The notes under the pieces were generated by a model, which did not search any database, was not told the DNA's origin, and saw nothing but the letters and a program-made list of their open reading frames with translations. Positions 17,055 to 24,394 of a DNA stretch of 26,737 nt are shown here, piece by piece. The stretch spans positions 1-26,737 of the forward strand of contig CAYTLW010000109.1 of assembly GCA_964438735.1 (NCBI GenBank). The letters run 5' to 3'. Source of the DNA: CAYTLW01 sp964438735. Lineage in GTDB: Bacteria; Myxococcota_A; UBA9042. Position numbers and translations under genes: made by a program. Every line of letters starts with the position of its first letter. The first letter of the stretch is position 1.

Positions 17055-17618
17055 CTATTCGCCCTCGTTGACGGCCGAAAAGACCGGCGTGGTACGCAGG
17101 ATGCAGTCGTCATGGCGGCTGCCGGCGTCGCCTTTGCCGACAAAACGGAAGGTCGAGTAGACCCCATCACAATCCAGATCGCCGTAGGCCGAGATCTCGA
17201 AGCCGGCGTCACCGAGCACGCCGCTGGCCTTGTACTCGTAGACAAAGGCGTGCGGGTCTTTCAGCTCAAAGCGCAGGGACTTCCAGAGGGTGCGATTCCA
17301 CATGATCTTGGTCGGATCACAGAGATTGCCGCCGTCAAGAGCCACCGTGGGATCGCAGCAGCTCTTGGCCAGGGTGGTGCGGATGTCGCCGCGGGGAAAC
17401 TGGCAGAGCATGCGGTTGCCATGGGCGTCACCGCGGGGTTTGACATAGTACACGCTGGCCGCCCGCGACAGCTTGCCCAACATGTCGATGGCCTCGACCG
17501 CATGTCGCCGATGCAGCAGCGCCGGCACGCCGTAAGCGACAGAGACGCCTACCGCCAACAGCAGCACGCAGACCACGATGGTTCGAAGCAGGTTGAACTC
17601 GCCGTTCTTGTCGCTCAT
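17055..17618 (-). CDS. Pilin-like membrane-anchored protein
   Basis: 187 residues. After a short polar start (MSDKNGEFNLLRT) comes one hydrophobic helix (IVVCVLLLAVGVSVAYGV), then a long soluble domain beginning ...AIDMLGKLSRAASVYYV. This N-terminal helix plus extended helix, and the late motif AYGDLDCDGVYSTFRFVG, match the layout of type IV pilin-like proteins of delta-proteobacteria, where an AxGDLDxDG-x-S-T-F motif is frequent. The classical prepilin cleavage site (G followed by F-T-L-I-E) is not present; GEFNLLRT is only similar, so processing by PilD is doubtful. Extracytoplasmic cysteines (LCQF, SCC, LCDP, DCDG, DDC) suggest disulfides. It lies 21 bases downstream of the four-repeat lipoprotein gene on the same strand, so the two are probably co-transcribed. 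The ribosome binding site (GGGCGAGCG before ATG 17618) is weak. Confidence 0.68.
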   Translation of the reverse strand: MSDKNGEFNLLRTIVVCVLLLAVGVSVAYGVPALLHRRHAVEAIDMLGKLSRAASVYYVKPRGDAHGNRMLCQFPRGDIRTTLAKSCCDPTVALDGGNLCDPTKIMWNRTLWKSLRFELKDPHAFVYEYKASGVLGDAGFEISAYGDLDCDGVYSTFRFVGKGDAGSRHDDCILRTTPVFSAVNEGE

Positions 17619-17639
17619 CGCTCGCCCGGTGGTTCCCGG

Positions 17640-19298
17640 CTACTTGGCCTTCTTGGCCGCCTTCTTGCCGGCCCAACTCGCTACCAGCGTGCCGTACGCT
17701 GCGCCGAGGATCTTCACCTGCAATACGTCGCCGCGCGTCAGACCGCTGATCTGAGCGCCCTGCTTGTCGCCGAAGTACAGCTCGATCCGCGTGCCGTCGA
17801 TCTCGCTGCTGGCGTCCTTGCAGGTGACCACCGCGTGCTGCTTGGCGAGCTTCATCTTGCCCAGCAGCGCCTCCTTGTCGGCGCCGAGATACGCGATCTC
17901 GCCCACGTAGGGCTTGAGCACGGCCACGCAGTCGACCTTCTTGCCGATGAACTTCTTGGGCCGTAGGGCGATGCGCCGCATGTCGTTGGGGTCCTTGACC
18001 TCGATGCCACCGGCCTCGATGCCCTGGAACAGGGTCACCAGCCGATTGCTGCGCACGCCCCAGACCTGCAACTTGACCTTCGTCTCGGTGGCGATCTGCA
18101 GCAGCGATTCCAACTTGCCGGCGGGGAAGAACACGCTGGCGCCCACGCTGCCGCCGGAGGCCTGCCGGCACATCAACGAGGTCTTGGCGTCGTCGATCTT
18201 GCCCTTGATGAGCGCCACCTCTTCACGCTCGATGGCGCGGATCGGCGAGGGCTGCGGCGCGGTCAAGGACTCGCAAATCAGGACCTTGCCCAGGGCCGGC
18301 TTGGGGTCGAGCAGGATGCGCTTCATGTCGCCAGCGGCCGCGCCCACCTCGATGCCGCCGGACTTGACCCCCTCGAACAGACCGACGAGCTGGTTGTTGA
18401 AGAAGCCACGCTGCTTGAACTTCACCACCGTTCCGGCGCCCAGCTTCAACACCTCGGACTCCTTGCCCTTGGCGAAGAAGAGCAGCACCGACACCGTCAC
18501 CCCCCGCATGTCGTCGCAATGCAGCACCGCCTTGCGGCCCGCCGTTTCGACGCCGACGGCATCCACAGCGGCCTTGTCGTAGCCGGCCACCTCCTGCGGG
18601 GTCACGGCCATCTTCGAGGTGCAGTCGAAGGACTTGTCCAGGTGGCGCGTCGGCCAGAGCAGCACGCTCAGCAGGTCGGGCGCGTTCTCGTTGGCAAAGG
18701 CGCTGTCCTTGGCCGAGTCGGACAGGCCGCGGAAGATACCCACCACCTGGTTGGCGAAGGTGCCTCGGATCTCGACGTTGAACACCGATTCCCGACCAAT
18801 GTGCAGCAGGCTCCCCTTCTCACCTTTGGCGAAGTAGACCTGCACCGGCACGCTGTCCAGGCCCTCGCCGTGGGTGCGACAGAACACGCTGGTCCAGCGG
18901 TCGTCCAGCTCCCCTTCGATCAATTTGGTCGGCCCGCCATCGCCGAAATCCCGTACCTGCATCGGCAGCGGCGCCAACAGGCTCTTGCAGCGCACCGTCC
19001 GGCCCTTGAAGGTGTCCGTGGCGCCCTTGATGTCGGCGAAATTCACGTCCTCGGCGGGCGGCACCAGCTTGGCCAGGTTGTCACCGGGCAAGGCGGGATC
19101 TGCCGGGGCGGCTGTCGGGGCCGGTTTGGCCGCGGCTTCGACTTTGGCGGTCTCCGCGGCGGCCTCGGCGGCCTTCTCCGGGACAGGCCTGGCAGCCTCC
19201 GTCGTCGGAGCGGCTTCCTTCTTCTTGCCGCAGGCGGTCACCACCAGCAGTACAGCGGCGACAATGAGGAGGGTCCGCAGCCGCGATGATTGACGCAT
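17640..19298 (-). CDS. Four-repeat exported lipoprotein, unknown family
   Basis: 552 residues from ATG 19298, with GAGG 9 bases upstream; a longer frame to 19607 lacks protein character. A lipoprotein signal (LLIVAAVLLVVTACGKKKE; lipobox VTAC, Cys23) is followed by an Ala/Pro/Glu-rich linker to about residue 70. Then come four divergent copies of a domain of about 115 residues (approximately 96-186, 219-306, 335-425, 450-542). Each copy has an early cysteine after a G-K/K-S segment (RTVRCKSLL, SFDCTSKM, VLICESLT, KVDCVAVL), a second cysteine about 50 residues later (FCRTH, LHCDD, LMCRQ, VTCKD), a strand plus turn (VYFAKGE, LFFAKGK, VFFPAGK, LYFGDKQ), and a closing NxLVxxFxG-like strand. I do not recognise the domain; it looks like an all-beta module with one disulfide per copy. 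A promoter with perfect TTGACA precedes it. Confidence 0.8.
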   Translation of the reverse strand: MRQSSRLRTLLIVAAVLLVVTACGKKKEAAPTTEAARPVPEKAAEAAAETAKVEAAAKPAPTAAPADPALPGDNLAKLVPPAEDVNFADIKGATDTFKGRTVRCKSLLAPLPMQVRDFGDGGPTKLIEGELDDRWTSVFCRTHGEGLDSVPVQVYFAKGEKGSLLHIGRESVFNVEIRGTFANQVVGIFRGLSDSAKDSAFANENAPDLLSVLLWPTRHLDKSFDCTSKMAVTPQEVAGYDKAAVDAVGVETAGRKAVLHCDDMRGVTVSVLLFFAKGKESEVLKLGAGTVVKFKQRGFFNNQLVGLFEGVKSGGIEVGAAAGDMKRILLDPKPALGKVLICESLTAPQPSPIRAIEREEVALIKGKIDDAKTSLMCRQASGGSVGASVFFPAGKLESLLQIATETKVKLQVWGVRSNRLVTLFQGIEAGGIEVKDPNDMRRIALRPKKFIGKKVDCVAVLKPYVGEIAYLGADKEALLGKMKLAKQHAVVTCKDASSEIDGTRIELYFGDKQGAQISGLTRGDVLQVKILGAAYGTLVASWAGKKAAKKAK

Positions 19299-19340
19299 GA
19301 TCGTTGTCCTCGAAGGGGTTTGGCGCAAGCAACCTGCCGG

Positions 19341-19369
19341 ATGGTCCGACCCCGCCGGAGCGGTGTCAA
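19341..19369 (-). promoter_or_regulatory. Candidate sigma70-type promoter for the four-repeat lipoprotein
   Basis: On the minus strand TTGACA (19369-19364) is followed after exactly 17 bases by GACCAT (19346-19341). The -35 matches consensus perfectly, the -10 in three of six positions. It would start transcription about 35 bases before ATG 19298. Confidence 0.45.
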
Positions 19370-19383
19370 GGCGACCTGAGGAA

Positions 19384-19393
19384 CAAGCGCTTG
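19384..19393. promoter_or_regulatory. Palindrome CAAGCGCTTG, candidate operator
   Basis: A perfect 10-base palindrome in the divergent region, 14 bases upstream of the minus-strand -35 and about 60 bases upstream of the plus-strand -35. Its position suits a regulator acting on one or both promoters; no regulator gene is nearby. Confidence 0.35.
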
Positions 19394-19455
19394 ACGGCCC
19401 GCCAACATTCCAAGATCGGGCCGGATTCCCATATTGATCTGGCATCTTCCGGCGT

Positions 19456-19484
19456 TTGACGCACTGTGTCATGTCCGCTAGCGT
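19456..19484 (+). promoter_or_regulatory. Candidate sigma70-type promoter for the ethylmalonyl-CoA-like operon
   Basis: TTGACG (19456-19461), a 17-base spacer, then TAGCGT (19479-19484). The -35 matches in five of six positions and the -10 keeps T1, A2 and T6. Transcription would begin near 19491, giving a leader of about 95 bases before ATG 19586. Confidence 0.5.
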
Positions 19485-19585
19485 GCCGTTTGCAAGGCGA
19501 TCACGGCGCGCATTCAGATGTTGAGGACCTCTACGTCGATCGCAACCGTCGCGCGATCGATGCCACCCGACAAAGGAGGAACACC

Positions 19586-20746
19586 ATGGGCGAGACAGCG
19601 AAGGCATGGATTCTGCGTGAAGGCGACAGAGGAGACGGTCAGGCGAACATCGAGTTGGACGAGATCGACCTGCCCGAGATGGGCGACGAAGACTGCCTGG
19701 TCGAACCCCTGTACGGCTGCTGGGAGGGCAACATGGCCCACGCCATCCAGCGCAAACCGGTCGACGTCTGTCGGCAACGAGGCGAGGAGAAGGTGGCCCT
19801 GGGCAACGCTGGCGTCGTCCGCATCCTGAAGTGCGGCGACCGCGTCACCACCGTGCAGCCCGGCGACAACGCGATCCTGTTCTGCATCGGCAGTCGCGAC
19901 AAGTGGGGTTATCCGCGCACCATCTTCGGCTACGACGCCATCGGCACCGTGGGTCTGCTGGCCCGCCGGACCATCTGCCGCCAGTACCAGGTCATCCCAA
20001 TCCCGCACAACAGCCGCCACACCCTCAAGCAGTGGGCTGCCTTCTCGCTGCGCTACTGCACCGCGTGGTCCAACTGGCAGCAAGCCTACGGCTGCTGGCG
20101 CGTGCAGATGACGGTCGAGGACTGCCCGACCCCCTACGTCTGGGGCTGGGGCGGCGGCGTCTCCTGGGCCCAACTGACCCTGGCCCAGTACAGCGGCGCC
20201 CGCGTGGCGATGATCTCGTCGAACTCCCGCCGCCTGCGCGCCATCGCCAAGGCCGGCATGACGCCCGTGGATCGGCGCAACTTCCCGGCCCTGGACTATG
20301 ACTCCGCCCGCTACAAGGCGGACAAAGACTATCGCAAGCGTTACCTCGCCAGCGAGAACACGTTCCTGAAGGAGGTCGACGCCAAGACCCAGGGCAATGG
20401 CGTGTCGATCTTCCTGGACTACGTCGGCTCGCCGGTCACCAGGGCCACCATCAAGGCCCTGTCACGTCAGGGCGTGGTCGCCACCGCCGGCTGGAAGGAG
20501 GGCATGAAGATCTCGCTCGTCCGCGCCATCGAGTGCATCGACCGACATACCCACGTGCACACGCACTACGCCCGCTATCCACAAGGCCAGGCGGCGGTGC
20601 AGTTCGCGGAGAACACGGGCTGGATGTCCGACGACACGCCGGATGCTGACGTGTATGGCTACGACAAGATCCCACAGCTCTTCGAGGATTACGTCAGCGG
20701 CCGGACGCATAGCTACTTCCCGATCTACGAGATCAACCCTGTCTGA
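19586..20746 (+). CDS. Divergent Ccr-like medium-chain dehydrogenase/reductase
   Basis: 386 residues from ATG 19586, with GGAGG 6 bases upstream (AAAGGAGGAACACC). It has the two-domain MDR layout: a GroES-like N-terminal half (LGNAGVVRILKCGDRVTTVQPGD) and a Rossmann domain opened by YVWGWGGGVSWAQL, followed by RVAMISSNSRRLRAI. Zinc ligands of alcohol dehydrogenases are absent. By eye it aligns with crotonyl-CoA carboxylase/reductase: WGYPRTIFG in place of the Ccr WGxETNFG segment, LDYVGSPVTRATIKALSRQG in place of FEHPGxxTxxxSVxVxxxGG, and HTHYAR in place of GSHFAN. The Ccr glutamate after the aromatic residue, which helps bind CO2, appears replaced by Pro, while the His equivalent seems kept. 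It heads an operon with methylsuccinyl-CoA dehydrogenase-like and mutase genes, so it probably makes or reduces a branched acyl-CoA. It could be a non-carboxylating enoyl-CoA reductase. Confidence 0.7.
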   Translation: MGETAKAWILREGDRGDGQANIELDEIDLPEMGDEDCLVEPLYGCWEGNMAHAIQRKPVDVCRQRGEEKVALGNAGVVRILKCGDRVTTVQPGDNAILFCIGSRDKWGYPRTIFGYDAIGTVGLLARRTICRQYQVIPIPHNSRHTLKQWAAFSLRYCTAWSNWQQAYGCWRVQMTVEDCPTPYVWGWGGGVSWAQLTLAQYSGARVAMISSNSRRLRAIAKAGMTPVDRRNFPALDYDSARYKADKDYRKRYLASENTFLKEVDAKTQGNGVSIFLDYVGSPVTRATIKALSRQGVVATAGWKEGMKISLVRAIECIDRHTHVHTHYARYPQGQAAVQFAENTGWMSDDTPDADVYGYDKIPQLFEDYVSGRTHSYFPIYEINPV

Positions 20747-20795
20747 GCGACGGAACCCGCACCCACGGGGCGCCGACTGCCCCCCGGAGCCCGAC

Positions 20796-22454
20796 ATGAC
20801 CACCTTCGCTGACCTGGAGCTGGCGCTCGACCATGCAGACGCCGTGGTCTCCGCGTTGACCGACCGCCTCGCCGCGGCCACCAGCCGGGGGTTGCCGCCC
20901 AAACTCGTGACCGATCTGCTCCACGTCCATGGCGAGGAGGCGTTCCTGCTGGCGCGAAAGATCGCCGAGTTGCACGCCGCACGCACCCTGCTTGCGTCCA
21001 TCGACGAGGGCGGCTCAAAGCACTCCCGGCAGGCCCGACTGGCGACCTACGCGGTGGCCCAGGTGGTGCTCGATCTGTACGCATCCATCGTGCGCCACGG
21101 ACCCGCCTTCTGCGGCGGCGTCGAGCTGGACGTGGACCTGGATGCAGAGATTCACGGCACGGTCGTCGAAGCCGCCTCGCCAGCAGCGGTCGCCGCCCTG
21201 GCCCCATGGATCCTCGACGGCGGGGCCAGCGCCGCAGCCAGCTACGCCCTGGGCTCCGACCACGAGGACATCCGTTCGCTATTTCGCGACTTCGCCGACG
21301 AGCAGGTCGCGCCCCTGGCCGAGCACATCCACCGCGAGGACGCGCTGCTGCCCGAGAGCCTCATCGACGCATACCGCGAGATCGGCGTGCTCGGCATCAC
21401 CGTGCCCGAGCGGTACGGCGGCCAGTTCATCGACCATCGCTCCATGGCCCTGGCCACCGAGGAGCTCTCGCGGGCATCCCTCGGCGCCGGGGGCTCGGTG
21501 ATCACCCGCCCCGAAATCGCCGCCAAGGCCTTGTTGGAGGGCGGCACAGAGGCCCAGAAGAAGCAATGGCTGCCGCGCATCGCCAGCGGCGAGGAGGTCG
21601 TCTGCATCGCGGTCACCGAGCCGGGCGCCGGCTCAGACGTGGCCACCCTGCGCCTGGCCGCGACCAAGGTGGACGGGGGCTACGAGCTCACCGGCGAGAA
21701 GACCTGGTGCACATTCGCCGGCCGAGCCAGTGTACTGCTGGTGCTGGCACGGACCGGAACTCCAGAGTCCCGGGCCCGTGGATTGACCCTCTTGCTGGTC
21801 CCCAAGCCGCCGACCAAGGCGCCCGCCGATGATCGCAGCTTTGCCCACGAGGACGGTCGCGGCGGCACCATGAGCGGTCGCGCCATCCCCACCGTGGGCT
21901 ATCGCGGCATGCACAGCTTCACGGTCTTCTTCGACAAGTGGTTCGTGCCCGACGAGCTGCGGGTCGGCGACGAAGGCAAGGGTTTCGGCCTGCAGATGAA
22001 GGGTTTCGCTGGCGGTCGCATCCAGACCGCCGCCCGAGCGGTCGGCGTCATGGAAGCGGCCCTTCGAAGCGCCGTGACCTACTGCAACGAGCGCCGCGTC
22101 TTTGGGCGCACCCTCGGCGAGCTGCCTCTGGTGCGCCGCAAGCTGGCCGACATGGCCGCCCGCATCGCCCTCAGCCGACAGATGACCTATGCCGTATGTG
22201 ACCAGATGGACAGCGGCGGCGGGCAGATGGAAGCCAGCCTGGTCAAATTGCTCGCCTGTCGCGACGCCGAGAGCGTCACCCGCGAGGCCATGCAGCTGCA
22301 CGGCGGCATGGGCTACAGCGAGGAGTTTGCCGTCAGCCGCTATTGGCAGGACGCCCGCGTGCTGTCTATCTTCGAGGGTGCCGAGGAGGTGCTCGCCATC
22401 CTGGTGATCGCCCGCAGCGCCCTTCGGGACCGACTCAGCCAGCCCATGCCCTGA
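20796..22454 (+). CDS. mcd: (2S)-methylsuccinyl-CoA dehydrogenase-type acyl-CoA dehydrogenase
   Basis: 552 residues from ATG 20796, with GGAG 6 bases upstream. It is longer than ordinary acyl-CoA dehydrogenases (about 380-400) because of a helical N-terminal extension of about 160 residues (MTTFADLELALDHADAVVSA...HGEEAFLLARKIAELHAA). That extension is characteristic of methylsuccinyl-CoA dehydrogenase of the ethylmalonyl-CoA pathway, which oxidises methylsuccinyl-CoA to mesaconyl-CoA with FAD. The dehydrogenase core follows: DEQVAPLAEHIHRED, GVLGITVPERYGG, the FAD/substrate motif AVTEPGAGSDVATLRL, GEKTWCTFAG, VGYRGMHSFTVFFD, and C-terminal QLHGGMGYSEE with the catalytic-type Glu in IFEGAEEV (E527). 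It lies 49 bases after the reductase gene and 14 bases before the mutase gene. Another long-chain or branched acyl-CoA substrate cannot be excluded, but extension plus neighbours make Mcd the best call. Confidence 0.82.
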   Translation: MTTFADLELALDHADAVVSALTDRLAAATSRGLPPKLVTDLLHVHGEEAFLLARKIAELHAARTLLASIDEGGSKHSRQARLATYAVAQVVLDLYASIVRHGPAFCGGVELDVDLDAEIHGTVVEAASPAAVAALAPWILDGGASAAASYALGSDHEDIRSLFRDFADEQVAPLAEHIHREDALLPESLIDAYREIGVLGITVPERYGGQFIDHRSMALATEELSRASLGAGGSVITRPEIAAKALLEGGTEAQKKQWLPRIASGEEVVCIAVTEPGAGSDVATLRLAATKVDGGYELTGEKTWCTFAGRASVLLVLARTGTPESRARGLTLLLVPKPPTKAPADDRSFAHEDGRGGTMSGRAIPTVGYRGMHSFTVFFDKWFVPDELRVGDEGKGFGLQMKGFAGGRIQTAARAVGVMEAALRSAVTYCNERRVFGRTLGELPLVRRKLADMAARIALSRQMTYAVCDQMDSGGGQMEASLVKLLACRDAESVTREAMQLHGGMGYSEEFAVSRYWQDARVLSIFEGAEEVLAILVIARSALRDRLSQPMP

Positions 22455-22468
22455 CCCGGAGGCCTCCG

Positions 22469-24394
22469 ATGGCCGGTGGACGTGATCCCTGGATCATCCG
22501 AACCTACGCAGGCTTCGGTGACGCCCGACAGACCAATCGCCGCTATCGCGACAACCTCGGACGCGGTCAACGCGGCCTGAGCGTGGCCTTCGATCTGGCC
22601 ACCCAATGCGGTTACGACCCCGACCACCCCATGGCCCGCGGCGACGTCGGCCAGGCCGGCGTGTCGGTGGCCCACCTGGGCGACATGGCGGAGCTCTTCG
22701 ACGAGATCGAGCTGGGCGAGATCAACACGTCCATGACCATCAACGCCACCGCGCCGTGGCTCTACGCGCTCTACCTCGCCCTGGCCGACAGCCGCGGCAC
22801 GCCCCGCGCGGTCTTGCGCGGCACCACCCAGAATGACCTGCTCAAGGAGTTCGTCGCCCGCGGCACCTACATCTTCGACCCGGAGACCTCGCTCCGCCTG
22901 AGCACCGACCTGATCCGCTCGGCCGTCCAGCAAACCCCGCGCTGGAATCCGGTCAACTGCTGCGGCTACCACCTGATGGAGTCCGGAGCGGCGCCCGAAG
23001 AGGAGGTCGGCTACGCGCTGCTGGGCGCGTTGCTGTTGATCGATGGCGTGCGCGACGATCTCGATCAGAAGGCGCTGGCCAGGGTCGTCGAGGCCATCAG
23101 CTTCTTCGTCAACAGCGGCATCGAATTGGTGCCCGAGATCTCGAAGATCCGCGCCTACTCCCGGCTCTGGCCCGACCTCTGCGAGCAGCGGTACGGCGTG
23201 CGGCCGCGTTTCCGCGCCGGCTGCCAGGTCCGTTCGCTCAGCCTGACCGCCCAGCAGCCGGAGGTGAACATCGTCCGGATCGCGTTGCAGGCCCTGCCGG
23301 TCATCGCCAGCGCCTCTGCCCGCGTCGGCGCGCTCCAGCTGCCTGGCTTTCGGGAGGCTCTCTCCCTGCCCGATGAAGCAGAACAGACCCTGGGCCTGCG
23401 CACGCAGCAGGTGCTCATGCACGAGACCGGCCTGTCCGACTGGCCGGACATCTTCGAGGGCAGTCACGTCATTGAAGCCGAGACCCAGCGCATCGAGCGC
23501 GACGCCCGCGAGATCGTGCAGGCGGGCCTGCTGCTCGGATATGAGCGCGCCATCGACGCCCTGGCCAGCCTGCTGACGCGACGTATGGCGCAATGGCAGC
23601 ACGACATGGAATCGGGCCGGCGAACCGTGGTCGGCGTCAACCGCTTCGACGAGGCCGTGCCCTTCGCGCGGGCTGGCGCCTCCGCGCAGACACCGCCGGC
23701 GGACCTGCTGGCCGCCCAGCGGAGCGAGGACCTGGCGGACTGGCGCGCATCGAGGGATGAATCCAACTGGTCGCGAGCGCGCGACGATCTCATCGAGGCC
23801 GCGCGCGCCGATTCGAGCATCATCGAGCCCTCGGTCGCCTTCGCCAAGGCGGGCGGCACCACCGGCGAGTGGACCGATGCCCTGCTCGAGGTATGTGGGG
23901 CGCGCTACGTCGCACCGCTGGGGGTGGAGGCCGCGCCGGTCCGGTCGCGGCCCGCCAAGGTGGTCAAAACCGCGGACTGGACCCGTACCCAGAAGACGCT
24001 CAAGCCGACCAGAATCCTGCTCGCCAAGGCCGGCTTGGATGGCCACGTCAACGCCCTGCGAATCCTCGCCCTGGCCATGCGCGAGGCCGGCATGGAGGTG
24101 ATCTACGCCGGCCTGGCCCGATCGGGCGAGGCGCTGGCCCGCACCGCCCTGTCCGAGTCGGTCGATGTCATCGGCATCTCGAGCCTCTCCGGCGGCCACC
24201 TGCACCTGGCCAGAGAGCTGCACGAGGCGCTACAGGAGGTCGACCTGCACGACCTGCCCGTAGTCATGGGAGGCATCATCCCCGACCGGGATCAGGCCAC
24301 CCTGCGTACCTTTGGGGTGCGCCGCATCTTCACCCCGGCCGATACCGACGTGTCGACAATCGTGGATGCCATCTGCAAGATGGTGCAGAGATGA
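22469..24394 (+). CDS. ecm: Ethylmalonyl-CoA mutase-type B12-dependent mutase
   Basis: 641 residues from ATG 22469; GGAGG lies 6 bases upstream (CGGAGGCCTCCG), so the longer frame reaching back into the previous gene is rejected. The N-terminal TIM-barrel domain matches the acyl-CoA mutase family: WIIRTYAGFGDARQTNRRYR, GQRGLSVAFDLATQCGYD, NTSMTINATAPWLYALYL, RGTTQNDLLKEFVARGTYIF and NPVNCCGYHLMESGA. A C-terminal B12-binding domain starts at about residue 510. It has the cobalamin His in LDGHVNALRILA (D524, H526), the serine motif GISSLSGGH, and VVMGGIIPDRD. A single chain carrying both domains, without a separate small subunit, and the RTYAG opening fit ethylmalonyl-CoA mutase (Ecm, formerly MeaA), which makes methylsuccinyl-CoA, the substrate of the dehydrogenase encoded just upstream. 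The usual DxHxxG motif reads DGHVNA, with Ala529 in place of Gly. Methylmalonyl-CoA mutase activity is the main alternative. Confidence 0.85.
   Translation: MAGGRDPWIIRTYAGFGDARQTNRRYRDNLGRGQRGLSVAFDLATQCGYDPDHPMARGDVGQAGVSVAHLGDMAELFDEIELGEINTSMTINATAPWLYALYLALADSRGTPRAVLRGTTQNDLLKEFVARGTYIFDPETSLRLSTDLIRSAVQQTPRWNPVNCCGYHLMESGAAPEEEVGYALLGALLLIDGVRDDLDQKALARVVEAISFFVNSGIELVPEISKIRAYSRLWPDLCEQRYGVRPRFRAGCQVRSLSLTAQQPEVNIVRIALQALPVIASASARVGALQLPGFREALSLPDEAEQTLGLRTQQVLMHETGLSDWPDIFEGSHVIEAETQRIERDAREIVQAGLLLGYERAIDALASLLTRRMAQWQHDMESGRRTVVGVNRFDEAVPFARAGASAQTPPADLLAAQRSEDLADWRASRDESNWSRARDDLIEAARADSSIIEPSVAFAKAGGTTGEWTDALLEVCGARYVAPLGVEAAPVRSRPAKVVKTADWTRTQKTLKPTRILLAKAGLDGHVNALRILALAMREAGMEVIYAGLARSGEALARTALSESVDVIGISSLSGGHLHLARELHEALQEVDLHDLPVVMGGIIPDRDQATLRTFGVRRIFTPADTDVSTIVDAICKMVQR

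Noticed and set aside
22340..24223. Minus-strand 627-codon frame opposite the mutase gene
   Set aside because: The plus-strand product is a clear B12 mutase; this frame is a shadow.
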